64,000 nucleotides of DNA, from assembly GCA_963761755.1 (NCBI GenBank), contig CAVXIC010000009.1:93114-157113 (forward strand), written 5' to 3'. Under the pieces are notes generated by a model. The model saw only the letters and a program-made list of their open reading frames with translations. It ran no database searches and was not told the DNA's origin. Made by a program: the position numbers and the translations under genes. This DNA is from CAJXVA01 sp963761755 (lineage in GTDB: Bacteria; Myxococcota_A; Polyangia; Nannocystales; Nannocystaceae). The stretch's first letter is position 1. Every line of letters starts with the position of its first letter. Of the stretch, positions 24,096-33,900 are shown in pieces.

Positions 24096-25574
24096 GTGGT
24101 GGACCGGGCATCATCGGCAATCTCGGGTCTCGATACGATCCTGAACGGAGGGTGGCCGGTGGGTCGCATGTTCCTGGTCGAGGGGTATCCGGGAACCGGG
24201 AAGACGACCCTGAGCTTTCAGTTCCTGCTCGAAGGCATCTCAAAGGGGGAGTCGACCCTCTACATCACCCTCTCGGAGACGCAGGGCGAGGTGGAGGCTG
24301 TGGCGCGTTCGCACGGTTGGGATATCTCACAGATCCACACGCTGGACCTGAGCGCGGCCGAGCATGTGCTGGGGCTAGCGGACGCGCAGACGATGTTCGA
24401 TCCGTCCGATGTCGAGTTTCGGGCGACGACCCAGGCGATCATGGACATCATCAAGAGGGTGTCGCCGGCTCGTGTCGTCTTCGACTCGCTGTCTGAACTG
24501 ACCTTCCTCGCTCGTGATGCGCTCGCCTTCCGGAGAGAACTCCTATTGCTCAAGCGCGCGTTGATGGAGAGACGAACGACTGTCCTGCTGATCTCCGACG
24601 GCACGGCTCCGAGCGCCGACAGGCACCTGCACAGCCTCGCTCACGGCGTCCTGGAGCTGGAGGAGATGGCACCGGAGTACGGGCCCGAGCGGCGTCGGCT
24701 CCGGCTCCGCAAGCTCAGAGGGAGTGAGTTTCGCGGCGGCTTCCACGACTTTACGATCAAGCGCGGTGGCTTGGAGGTCTACCCTCGGCTGATTGCGGCG
24801 GAGCATGGTGCGCCCTTCTCCCCCGAGCCGCTCCCGAGCGGGAACGCGGAACTGGACGAGATGCTCGGAGGCGGCCTTTCCCGAGGTGCCAGTACCTTGT
24901 TCATGGGCCCGGCCGGAGCAGGAAAGTCCACCGTGCTGGCAGCCTTTGCCTACGCGAGCGTCGAGCGGGGCGAGAGAGCCGCGTTGTTCTTGTTCGATGA
25001 AGAGGTCGACTCGATGCTGCGTCGCGCGGAGGCGGTCGGGCTAAAGCTGCGACCGCACCTCGAGTCGGGCGCACTCTCCGTCCAACAGATCGACCCAGCC
25101 CAGTTGTCACCCGGGGAGTTCGTCCATCGGATCCGCGTGGAGGTCGAAGACCGAGGCGCTGGGTTCGTCGGTCTCGACAGCCTCAATGGCTACCTCTACG
25201 CGATGCCCGAAGAGCGTTTCCTAACGGTGCACCTTCACCAGCTCTTGTCCTACCTCGCCAAATGTGGGGTGGTGACTGGGCTCGTACTGGCGCAAGCGGG
25301 CATGGTCGGGCCGATGACCGCGCCGGCGGATGTCACGTATATCGCCGACGCGGTCATCGTCTTCCGCTTCTTCGAGTCGACCGGCGAGGTCCGGCGGGCG
25401 GTGTCCATGCTCAAGAAGCGCAGCGGACCCCATGAGTCGGCCATCCGGGAGCTGCGCTTCGCCGACGGCGAGATCCGAGTCGGCGAGCCCCTCAAGGAGT
25501 TTCAGGGGGTGTTGACCGGAGTGCCGAGCATTGCCGATTCCAACCGCCTGCGCGCGGAAGATTCTCCCCCGTGA
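24096..25574 (+). CDS. KaiC-like tandem RecA-fold ATPase
   Basis: 492 residues with two KaiC/RadA-type domains. Domain 1: GWPVGRMFLVEGYPGTGKTT (Walker A) and PARVVFDSLSELTFL (Walker B). Domain 2 starts near residue 245: GNAELDEMLGGGLSRGAS, MGPAGAGKSTVLAAFAYASV and GFVGLDSLNGYL. Both nucleotide sites look intact. KaiC-like proteins outside cyanobacteria often work with histidine kinases in signalling. The GTG start at 24096 is followed by another GTG one codon later. Its stop overlaps the kinase gene (GTGA), so the two are coupled. No KaiA or KaiB lies nearby. Confidence 0.85.
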   Translation: MVDRASSAISGLDTILNGGWPVGRMFLVEGYPGTGKTTLSFQFLLEGISKGESTLYITLSETQGEVEAVARSHGWDISQIHTLDLSAAEHVLGLADAQTMFDPSDVEFRATTQAIMDIIKRVSPARVVFDSLSELTFLARDALAFRRELLLLKRALMERRTTVLLISDGTAPSADRHLHSLAHGVLELEEMAPEYGPERRRLRLRKLRGSEFRGGFHDFTIKRGGLEVYPRLIAAEHGAPFSPEPLPSGNAELDEMLGGGLSRGASTLFMGPAGAGKSTVLAAFAYASVERGERAALFLFDEEVDSMLRRAEAVGLKLRPHLESGALSVQQIDPAQLSPGEFVHRIRVEVEDRGAGFVGLDSLNGYLYAMPEERFLTVHLHQLLSYLAKCGVVTGLVLAQAGMVGPMTAPADVTYIADAVIVFRFFESTGEVRRAVSMLKKRSGPHESAIRELRFADGEIRVGEPLKEFQGVLTGVPSIADSNRLRAEDSPP

Positions 25575-27058
25575 AGCCCGAGTCGAGCCGCATCCTCCTG
25601 TGGATCCCGTCTCGGCGGGACCGGGAACTGGCCGAGCACGAGCTCTCGCAGCTCGGCATGCAGACCCACATCTGCCCATCGCTCGGGAGCCTGATCGAGG
25701 AGATCCGGGCTGGTGCCGGTGCCGCGCTGCTGACCGAGGAGGCGCTCGATGCCGTGACACTCGATCGCTTGCGGGGACTGCTGCGGGACCAGCCGGCGTG
25801 GTCTGACTTTCCCTTCGTGGTGGTGGGCCGCAAACGCGACCGCGACGACGGCGTGACGTCGCCCGCGGTGCTGGGCAACGTCACGATCCTCGACCCACCG
25901 CTACGGGTCCGCACGCTCGAGCGCGGGTTGCGGTCCGCCCTGCGCGGCCGAGAGCGCCAGTACCAGGCGGCTCGGGCCATCGCCGAGCGCGATCGCTTCC
26001 TGGCCATGCTCGGGCATGAACTCCGCAACCCCTTGGGGGCGGTCAAGCTGGCCGCCGAGGTCCTGCGAGCCAGCGACCCTGCCCCGTCCAAGGAGCTAGG
26101 GATCATCCACCGTCAAACGGCGCACCTGTCCCGGCTGGTCGACGACCTCCTGGACATCGCAAGGGTGACGACGGGCAAACTCGCGGTGATCTCCGAGCCG
26201 CAGGACGTCGATGTCCTGTTGCGACGCGCGGTCGACATCGCTCGACCCGGGTTCGAGCAGGCTGGCATCTCGCTCACCGTCGACCGCGACGGCGACAGCC
26301 AGTGGGTCCTCGGTGACGCGACCCGGCTGGAGCAGGTGATGAGCAACCTGCTCAACAATGCGCGCAAATACAGCGATGAGGGTGGTCGTGTTCGGGTGGA
26401 GACGAGCGTCTCTGCATCCTCCGTCACGATCCGGGTCGAGGACGACGGCGCGGGCATGGACGCCGAACTCTGCGAACGCGCGTTCGAGGCGTTTTCCCAG
26501 GCCGACGAGACCTTGGCTCGTTCACAGGGCGGAATGGGGATTGGGCTTGCTTTGGTCCGCAGCGTCGTCGACCTCCACGGCGGCTCCGTCACGGCCCAAA
26601 GCGACGGGCCCGGCTGTGGCAGTACCTTCACGGTCGTGTTGCCAAGGCTCCAGGAATCCGGCCTCGAGCGGGCGTCCCCGGCCCCCACTGCACCCCAATC
26701 GTCGGCGGCCAAGTCGATCCTCGTCATCGATGACCATGAGGACGCAGCCGAACTCTTGGGGATGCTGTTGTCCGAACAGGGACACAGGGTGGTCACCGCG
26801 TACTCCGGGGAAGCGGGGCTCGAACTCGCCAAGAGCGAGACCTTCGATGCCGCGATCGTCGACATCGGGCTGCCGGGAATCGATGGCTACGAGGTCGCTC
26901 GCGGGCTTCGACGGCTCGGCCAACCAAACCTCGTCGTGTTGGCGCTCAGTGGCTACGGCTTGCCTGCCGACCGGGACCGATCCGCTGCAGCCGGCTTCAG
27001 CCGGCACTTCACCAAGCCGGCTGACGTCGAAGCCCTGCTCGCAGCGTTGGAGGGGTGA
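25571..27058 (+). CDS. Hybrid histidine kinase with C-terminal receiver
   Basis: 495 residues. Residues 1-125 resemble a pseudo-receiver (SRILLWIPSRRDRELAEHEL) with no evident phospho-Asp. The kinase core follows: H-box DRFLAMLGHELRNPLGAVKL, N-box NLLNNARKYSDEGG, G1 VEDDGAGMD, F-box FEAFSQADETLA and G2 GGMGIGLALVRSVVDLHGG. A receiver fills the last 120 residues: ILVIDDHEDAAELLG, phospho-Asp in FDAAIVDIGLPGIDGYE, and the Lys in FTKPADVE. No membrane segment is present, so it is cytosolic and presumably takes its input through the pseudo-receiver or the coupled KaiC-like ATPase. Confidence 0.9.
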   Translation: MKPESSRILLWIPSRRDRELAEHELSQLGMQTHICPSLGSLIEEIRAGAGAALLTEEALDAVTLDRLRGLLRDQPAWSDFPFVVVGRKRDRDDGVTSPAVLGNVTILDPPLRVRTLERGLRSALRGRERQYQAARAIAERDRFLAMLGHELRNPLGAVKLAAEVLRASDPAPSKELGIIHRQTAHLSRLVDDLLDIARVTTGKLAVISEPQDVDVLLRRAVDIARPGFEQAGISLTVDRDGDSQWVLGDATRLEQVMSNLLNNARKYSDEGGRVRVETSVSASSVTIRVEDDGAGMDAELCERAFEAFSQADETLARSQGGMGIGLALVRSVVDLHGGSVTAQSDGPGCGSTFTVVLPRLQESGLERASPAPTAPQSSAAKSILVIDDHEDAAELLGMLLSEQGHRVVTAYSGEAGLELAKSETFDAAIVDIGLPGIDGYEVARGLRRLGQPNLVVLALSGYGLPADRDRSAAAGFSRHFTKPADVEALLAALEG

Positions 27059-27075
27059 CCCGCGACTCGCTGCTC

Positions 27076-27114
27076 GCAGAAGGGCACGTCGCGGGCGCGG
27101 ACTTGCCCTTCTGC
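27076..27114. terminator. Hairpin between convergent genes
   Basis: gcagaagggca (27076-27086) is the exact complement of tgcccttctgc (27104-27114), an 11-bp stem with a 17-base GC-rich loop. It lies between the histidine kinase stop and the stop of the opposing sigma gene, so it may end transcription from both sides. Confidence 0.6.
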
Positions 27115-28040
27115 TAGGCCTTCTTGGCTGGCTCGGCTTCGATGTCGCTCACCAGGAGCCGCCGGACGCTGACGTCGAGATCGCCGCCGACGACCCGCAT
27201 GATGCTGAGGAACTCGCCGCTTCCAACCCGCAGGCGATTCATCAGGGCCTTGCGAGTCTCGCGGAGCAGCGCCTTGCGTGCTTTCTCGATCCACCGGAAC
27301 GCGGTGGTTCGGTGCACATGATACAGGGCGCCCACCTGGTCGATGTTGAGGCCGTGCAGCACCTGATGGCGCAACAGGTTGCGCTCGCGCGGGGTGAGGG
27401 CCCCGAAGGCGTCCTGTAGCGCGTCCTTGAACTCGGTCTTGTAGACGCGCTGGATGTACTCGAGCTCGGGATCGTCGGTTTGCGCGGGGATCGAACTGAG
27501 CATGTCGGACTCGACGGGCACCTCCCGGTCTCCGGCCCGCGAGCGAACGATGTCGACGATCATCCGAAGCGCCGTGACCCGCACCCAGCTTCGCAGGTCA
27601 CCTCGACCCGCGTAGTCGGCAATCTTGGGGCGCTTGCCCACCGGCGCCACGAACAGCTTGTTGCGCAGCAGCTGGCGAAACTCATCCTTCGAGAGGTCTA
27701 CGTTGCCCGAGCGCGCGATGGCGAGGTCCATGTCGCGACCGAACTCGGTGTCGAAGGCCATCAAGGCGTGGCCATCCCCCGCCGCGCAGGCGCAGGCGAG
27801 GTAGAGGTCGGCGGCGCGAAGCTTTGCGAAGGCCTCGGGCGTGCCCCCGGTGGGCACCACGCGCGCAACGTGCTGGATGTAGTCCTCCGCGGTGACCTTG
27901 AACGTGCCCAGCGCAGCCTCGGCTGTGCCCAGCATCGACGCGAGCTGAATCGCCAGCGTCTCGTCGGCCTCGAAACCAGGACGCGTATCCTCATCCAACC
28001 CCTCGAGGAACACGTCGCGCAGGCGGGCATCGTCTGACAC
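27114..28040 (-). CDS. Sigma-70-family (myxobacterial ECF-like) RNA polymerase sigma factor
   Basis: About 308 residues from GTG 28040 (the frame is open to 28076). Region 2-like: FRQLLRNKLFVAPVGKRPKI, DYAGRGDLRSWVRVTALRMI and VDIVRSRAGDREV. Region 4: ALQDAFGALTPRERNLLRHQ and VLHGLNIDQVGALYHVHRTT, followed by AFRWIEKARKALL. The N-terminal ~120 residues are an extra domain. The family recurs in myxobacteria beside kinases, but this one stands alone. It is convergent with the KaiC/kinase pair. The targets are unknown. Confidence 0.8.
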   Translation of the reverse strand: MSDDARLRDVFLEGLDEDTRPGFEADETLAIQLASMLGTAEAALGTFKVTAEDYIQHVARVVPTGGTPEAFAKLRAADLYLACACAAGDGHALMAFDTEFGRDMDLAIARSGNVDLSKDEFRQLLRNKLFVAPVGKRPKIADYAGRGDLRSWVRVTALRMIVDIVRSRAGDREVPVESDMLSSIPAQTDDPELEYIQRVYKTEFKDALQDAFGALTPRERNLLRHQVLHGLNIDQVGALYHVHRTTAFRWIEKARKALLRETRKALMNRLRVGSGEFLSIMRVVGGDLDVSVRRLLVSDIEAEPAKKA

Positions 28041-28099
28041 TGGAGCGATCGTAACCCAGCCAGCCGCGCACGTCACGCCCCCTGGGAATTCGTCGTGCC

Positions 28100-28630
28100 T
28101 CAGTCCACCGGATGGTCGACGCCCCCGGTCCGACCGCAGGCATCGGTGACCTGGAGGGTGATCCAGCGCCGGGCCGAGGACGGCCAGACATCGGGCACGA
28201 CCACGAGGTCGAGCAGCTCGACCCGGCCTTCCAAGACCTCGAGAGCCTGCTCCTCGTACACCACCGTCCGCTCACCGACGACGTCCAGCTCGCCGTCCGA
28301 CTCGGCCGAGAGCGTCACCGTCACCTCGTAGGCGAGATGGTCGAGCGAGGGGTTGTCGATGCCGACGCCCAGGACCATGTGCGATCCGCCCTGCAGACCT
28401 CGGACGAGCGCGGGCTCCTGCCCCGGTGCGAGCGCACCGAACGACCCCTCTCCGTCGCCGAGCTGCACCTCGAGCGCATCGACGAGCTCGCAGCTCTCGT
28501 CGATCGCGAGTTCGCCACCGTCTGCACACCCGTGTGCATCGTCGCCGCACGGGCCACCCCCTCGCCCTCCACCACCAAAGAGCGGACACGCCAGAAGGAA
28601 GGGAAGCACGCCCAACGGAAAGACCCGCAC
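28100..28630 (-). CDS. Putative lipoprotein (176 aa)
   Basis: GTG start. The signal peptide MRVFPLGVLPFLLAC ends at a Cys that may be lipidated; a Gly/Asp-rich stretch follows. The rest, e.g. VTVTLSAESDGELDVVGERT and RWITLQVTDACGRTGG, suggests one beta-sandwich domain with a few Cys residues. It follows the Cys-rich lipoprotein gene by 48 bp in the same direction. No family recognised. Confidence 0.65.
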   Translation of the reverse strand: MRVFPLGVLPFLLACPLFGGGGRGGGPCGDDAHGCADGGELAIDESCELVDALEVQLGDGEGSFGALAPGQEPALVRGLQGGSHMVLGVGIDNPSLDHLAYEVTVTLSAESDGELDVVGERTVVYEEQALEVLEGRVELLDLVVVPDVWPSSARRWITLQVTDACGRTGGVDHPVD

Positions 28631-28677
28631 GCCCCGAGTCTACGGGATGTGCGGGTCGGTTTCAGGTCTCGCGTCGA

Positions 28678-29817
28678 CTACGGCGTCGAGCAGATGCCGA
28701 CGCCTTCGAGGCAGGCGTCGGGCTCTTGCCCCATCTCGAACCAGGGCACGCACTCCTGGCCCTCGAGACAGACTGTGTCGTCGTCGAGCCCGCAGTAGGA
28801 CGTGCAACAGCCCCCGGCCCCCGCGGGGCACCCAGGGACGATGTCCGGGTTGACGCATGCCGTCCCGTCCGCGCAGGCGTTGATGAACTCGCAGGGTTCC
28901 CCAACGTCAACACCACCGGCGACTTGAACGCACTGGAAGGTGCCATCGACCGGAAAGCAGCCCTGGCCGGCGTCGCACTCGTTGGCGAGCGGGTTGCAGA
29001 TCGGCAGACACAAGATGAGCACGCCATCGTTGGAGATGCTGCAGGCGGTGGCCTCGGGCGCACAAGTCGGGGCGTTTTCCGACCCCTCGCACAGCGCAAC
29101 GCACGTGCCTTCGTTGGTCTCGTTGTCCACGCTGAAGCACATCGACGTCGCATCGCAGTTGTCGATGCCGCTGACGCCCGAGCTCTCGACCGTGCACGTC
29201 TCCCCCACGCCCACCGGCGAGTCGTCGACCGGCACGCACCGGGTCGCATTCCACGACGAGCTGCCGTCGTTGGCCCATGCGGCGCACTTCTCCCCATCGG
29301 AACAGTCCTGGTCCCACACGCTGCACTCGACGTCGACCCCTCCACCGTCAGGGTCGATGAGGAAGCCTCCACCCTGCGGATTGGGCTGACCGGAGAGCCC
29401 ACCCACGGCCTGATGGCTGGAGGTCAGGTTCAGAAGCGGGAGGGCGATTTCGGCGAAGGTCGGCATGCGGTCCTCGGCGCCCAGGCGCCAGCGGTCGATG
29501 CCAACCTTCGACATCTGGGGCTGGCACGGCGTCGCGCCGGGTTCGCCCCCGGTCGAGGAGCTGCTCTCGCCGTCGGTGGTCGCGCTGTCGCTCGACCCAC
29601 CGGTCGAGGTCGAGGTCGAGGTCGCGGTTTCGGAGGCGGTTGCCGTCGTGGGGGTGCCCGAAGCGCTGGCGCTGGCACCCGTCGGACCCTCCGACCCCGC
29701 GCTGGTCGTGGAGGTGGAGCCTTCGCCGCTCGCTCCCGTGTCCGAGTCGCTGTCACAACCTGCAGCGCCGAGCGCTGCGACCACACTGAGAACACCAAGG
29801 ACTCGAGGGCTGAGCAT
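28678..29817 (-). CDS. Cys-rich secreted lipoprotein of a Nannocystaceae-type family
   Basis: 379 residues from ATG 29817 (a GTG 15 bases upstream is in frame). The lipobox is VAALGAAGC, followed by a ~70-residue Ser/Thr linker. The mature domain has regularly placed Cys: DCSDGEKCAAWANDGSSSWN, SGVSGIDNCDATSMCFSVD, NPLANECDAGQGCFPVDG and a final LEGVGICSTP. From memory, this EKC-PWAND-GG--WNATRC pattern defines a family found many times per genome in these myxobacteria. It is probably an outer-surface protein held by disulfides. Function unknown. Confidence 0.8.
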   Translation of the reverse strand: MLSPRVLGVLSVVAALGAAGCDSDSDTGASGEGSTSTTSAGSEGPTGASASASGTPTTATASETATSTSTSTGGSSDSATTDGESSSSTGGEPGATPCQPQMSKVGIDRWRLGAEDRMPTFAEIALPLLNLTSSHQAVGGLSGQPNPQGGGFLIDPDGGGVDVECSVWDQDCSDGEKCAAWANDGSSSWNATRCVPVDDSPVGVGETCTVESSGVSGIDNCDATSMCFSVDNETNEGTCVALCEGSENAPTCAPEATACSISNDGVLILCLPICNPLANECDAGQGCFPVDGTFQCVQVAGGVDVGEPCEFINACADGTACVNPDIVPGCPAGAGGCCTSYCGLDDDTVCLEGQECVPWFEMGQEPDACLEGVGICSTP

Positions 29818-29945
29818 GGACGGAGTAGACACTACAAAGCCGGCAGCGTCACGACCGCCTGGGACGAACTGGCCGCCCGCTGGGATGCGTCTTCATCGCG
29901 CCAAGGCAGCGGCCCAACGGCTTGCGACGCTACGCCAGCGAGAGA

Positions 29946-30872
29946 TCACCAGGCGCAGGGCGGTGAAACGACGTCGACGACCACGTCCTGCAGCGCGCTG
30001 GCCGTCGCAGCGTCCACGGCCCCGTGTGGCTGCAGAACCCCCCGAGGGTCGCGATCGGTGAGCTGGGTAAAGATCACCGCTGCGCTGAGATATGCGCCGG
30101 CCTCAGCGGGGTGCGCACCATCCTTGAGATACGGCTGCACCTCGGGATGGTGGTCGTGCAGGTGCATCCACGCGTGCCCGACGGGCACCACGGCGGCCCC
30201 GGTTTGCGCGCCGAGGGCGGCATACCCGGCGCTGACGCGCTCGAGCATCTCGTCGGGGCTCTTTCCGACCTCCTCCATGTAGTTGTAGAGGTTGTGCCCC
30301 TCACGGCGGGGCCAGGTCTCGAACAGCAGCGGCTCGGCCCCGACCTCCCGGACCATGTCGACGAGGGCTGCGCCGGCCGTGGCAAACCCCTTGGGGTTGC
30401 GCAGCGGGTCGAGGCTGTGACTTTGCAAGAGGACGACGTCCCAGTCGCGCTCGGCCAGCATGGCGCGCGTCCTGGAGCGAGCGAGGTGGTACTCGAAGTT
30501 CTTGCCACCGGTGGCGAGGTGCTCCACATGGAAGGCGACGCCCGCGTCCTCGGCCATGGCCTTCAGCAGTCCGGGGGTGTCGCTATGGAGCACGTAGCTG
30601 TTCCCGATCAACAGCACGTCGAGGGCCTCGACGGCGGCGCATTGGGCCGACTGCGCTTCGCGCGAGGGACTCTCCGCCGCGACCAAAGCGTCTTCAGACG
30701 GCCGAACGGGCCTCGTCAAGGCGTCGAACGAGGGTGTCAACGCGGTGAGCTGTGCGCCGGCAGGGTCCGGATTCGTGGCGAGGCCCGAGGCCAAACCTGA
30801 GTCCAAACAGCCCGTCAGCGCGAAGAGCACCGCGAATGCATGGTGCTTGGCACGGTGCATCGCTGTCGCCAT
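29946..30872 (-). CDS. SGNH/GDSL-hydrolase-like lipoprotein
   Basis: 308 residues. The signal peptide ends HAFAVLFALTGC (lipobox). The catalytic domain begins near residue 83 with DVLLIGNSYVLHSDTPGLL (block I, Gly-Asn-Ser). ATGGKNFEYHLA supplies block II and DWDVVLLQSHSLDPL follows; DGAHPAEAGAYLSA holds the Asp-x-x-His pair of block V. The Ser-Asp-His triad is therefore present. Substrate unknown; relatives deacylate lipids or glycans. It is divergent from the kinase gene, with starts 64 bp apart. Confidence 0.75.
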   Translation of the reverse strand: MATAMHRAKHHAFAVLFALTGCLDSGLASGLATNPDPAGAQLTALTPSFDALTRPVRPSEDALVAAESPSREAQSAQCAAVEALDVLLIGNSYVLHSDTPGLLKAMAEDAGVAFHVEHLATGGKNFEYHLARSRTRAMLAERDWDVVLLQSHSLDPLRNPKGFATAGAALVDMVREVGAEPLLFETWPRREGHNLYNYMEEVGKSPDEMLERVSAGYAALGAQTGAAVVPVGHAWMHLHDHHPEVQPYLKDGAHPAEAGAYLSAAVIFTQLTDRDPRGVLQPHGAVDAATASALQDVVVDVVSPPCAW

Positions 30873-30935
30873 CGTACCGCATCCTGCGGGCGCGTGTCGC
30901 GGGCGGGAGCGCTACACTCCGTTGGGCCGCGGCCT

Positions 30936-33900
30936 ATGGACTGCCCAGAGGAAAACGTCCTCGTCGACTTTCTGCGAGGAGTGCTCGATGACGGGGCCCG
31001 CGACGAGATGGACGCCCATCTCGATGGATGTGAGGCGTGTCGCGCGGTGATGGTCGAACTCGCGCGGTTCGAGCCCGAGAGCGCCGAGCTTGCCATCACG
31101 GACCAGTCGCTGGCGCCCGAGGTCCCGATCGGCGAACCGACCCGGGATCCGAGCCATGAGACCTACAAGGTCGCGCCACGGCTCGACGAGGGCAACAAGC
31201 TCGGCCGCTACGTCGTGCTGAACAAGGTCGGCGAGGGCGGCATGGGGGTCGTGTATGCCGCGTACGATCCCGAGCTCGACCGCAAGGTCGCGATCAAGCT
31301 GTTGATGACGTCCCTGGGCGGGTCGCTCGACGCGGAGCTGGCCGAGCAGCGCACGCGCCTGCTCCGAGAAGCCCAGGCGATGGCCAAGCTCAGCCATCCC
31401 AACGTCATCACCGTGCACGACGTGGGCGAGTTTCGCGACCAGGTGTTCGTGGCGATGGAGTTCATCGACGGCGGCACGCTCACCGATTGGTGCAAGCAGA
31501 GCCGGTCGTGGCGGGAGACGATGGCGGTCTTCCTCGCCGCAGGCCAAGGGTTGGCGGCGGCGCATCGAGCCGGGCTCGTCCACCGCGACTTCAAGCCCGA
31601 CAACGTGTTGCTCGATTCGGACGGGCGCGCCGTGGTCACCGACTTTGGTCTCGCGCGCCCCGCAGCCGGCAGGACCGACGCGTTCAACACGATCAAGGTC
31701 ATCGAAAGCACGCCGGTGATGTCGGCGCAGCTCACCCGCACCGGTGCGCTCGTCGGCACGCCCGCGTACATGGCCCCAGAGCAGCTCGCGGGGGAGCGAA
31801 GCGACGCGCTGGCCGATCAGTTCAGCTTCTGCGTCACGCTGTACGAGGGGTTGTTCGGTCACCGCCCCTTCGAGGGTCGGGTGCTCGGCGAGCTGATGGC
31901 CAACGTCACCGGCGGTCGCATCCTGCCGCCCCCGCGCGACGTGGCCGTGCCGCGGCGGGTCCGTCGCGCGGTCATTCGCGGCCTCTCGGTGCGCCCCGAC
32001 GAGCGATTCGAGACGATGGAGGCGCTTATCGCCGAGCTCTCGCGCGACCCCGTGCGCACGTGGAGACGGTGGACGACGGTGATCTTGCCCAGCGCCGTGC
32101 TGGGCATCGGGCTGGTCGCGTACCAGAACCCCGACAGGTCCAAGGACGCCTTCTGCGAGGACATCGACAGCCATCTGCGGGGCATCTGGGACGCAGATCG
32201 CAAGGGGTCGCTTCGCGCGGCGTTCCTCGCCACCGCAAAGCCGTACGCGGAGGCGAGCTGGGAGAAAACCGAGACGTCTCTGAACGACTACGCCCGGGAC
32301 TGGCTCGAGTCCCAGCAGGGCGCGTGCGAACAGGCGTCCGAAGGAACCTTGCCGCAGTCGGTGATGGCGCTGCGCATGAGCTGCCTGGAGCAGCGGAGAC
32401 GAGAGCTGAGCACGCTCGTCAGCGTGCTGCAGGACGTCGACGGCAACTCGCTCGAGCGCGTGCGTGATGTGACGACCCTGCTTCGGGCGCCGTCGATCTG
32501 CGACGACATCGACGCACTCGCTCGCCTCGATGCCTCCCTCGACACACCCGAGAAGCGGGAGCTCCGGGTCGAGCTCGACGCGCTCGACACCCAGGCCATG
32601 GCCCTGATGAAGACGGGCAAGTTCGACGAGGCCCTGCAGGTTGCGCGCGACGCCCTCGATCGATCGCGGGCCAACGAACACACCTGGAACGAAGCCGAGT
32701 CGCTCATCATCATGGCCGAGATCCGCGAGCAGCAGGGTGGCTACGGCGATGCCGAGGCGCTCCAGCACGAAGCCATGTCGGCCGCGCTCGCTGCGGGCCA
32801 CCATGACGTGGTCGCTCGCGTCGCAATCGGCCGCGTCTGGAGCGGCAGCGACGCGGGCAGCGACCTCGAAGAAGCCGAACGCTGGTACCACCACGGTTTG
32901 GCGGCGATCAAGCGCCTCGGCGACAGCCCTGCCCGACGCGTCCAGATCGAAAACGGCATGGCGGTCGCGCTCATGTCCCATGACGCGCTCGAGGACGCCG
33001 AGGAGCACATCCAGCGCGCCCTGGATGCCAGCGCCAACGTCCCCGAGACGGGCCCGGTCAACGAGGACGCCACGTGGGGCAACCTCGGTCGCCTGTACGC
33101 GCTCCAAGGGCGCTACCGCGAAGCCGCGGACGCGCTCCGCAAGTCGTTGGAGCTCACCGAGGCCCGCTACGGCGCCTCCCACCCGTTCATGACCGATGCG
33201 TTGGAGAACATGGGCGCCGTCCTCGGAGACCAAGGCGATCACCTCGGCTCACGCGACTACCTCACCCGCGCGCTCGAGCTGCGACGCATGACCCTTGGCG
33301 ACGGCCACCCCGCGAACGCCACCTCGCTGTTCAACCTCGCCAACGTGGACCGACACCTGGGCGACTACACTCAGGCCCGTGCCAAGCTCGAGGAAGCGCT
33401 CGAGATCCTCCGCGAGAGCCATGCTCGACCCGCCGACATCGCCGACATCCTCCTGCGGATCGGCGACGTCCAGCGCTCGATCGGTGACCTGGCGAGCGCG
33501 ACGGCCTCCCATCGCGCCGCCGTTGAACTCGTCGAGCCCCTCGAGGGCATGTCCCCGGTCGCACGGGCCCGCTTCATCGGAGGACTGGGCCGCACGCTCG
33601 TCGAGGCGGGCCAGTACGACGAGGGGCGGGCCCATCTCAACCGCTCGCTCGAGTTGATCTCCGAGCTTCCGATCGACGACCCAACGGGCGCGATGCTTCG
33701 CCTGTGGTGGGCCACGAGCTTTCCGCGCGGCGTCCCGACCTCCCAGCGCGCAGCCGTCGAAGCGGCCGTCAGCGCCGTCGTCGACGGAGACAAGCCGCTT
33801 CAGGTGGCCGACGCCCTGATGCTGTGGGCCAAGGTCCGGTGGGCCAACGGAGACCGCACCGGTGCGCACGAGCAGGAACGAGCGGCCCGTGAGCTTCTCG

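Noticed and set aside
28426..30282. 618-codon open frame on the plus strand
   Set aside because: Antisense to the Cys-rich lipoprotein and SGNH genes; no recognisable domain.
30912..33242. 776-codon open frame on the minus strand
   Set aside because: It lies antisense to the kinase-TPR gene, which has all kinase motifs. It arises from codon bias.
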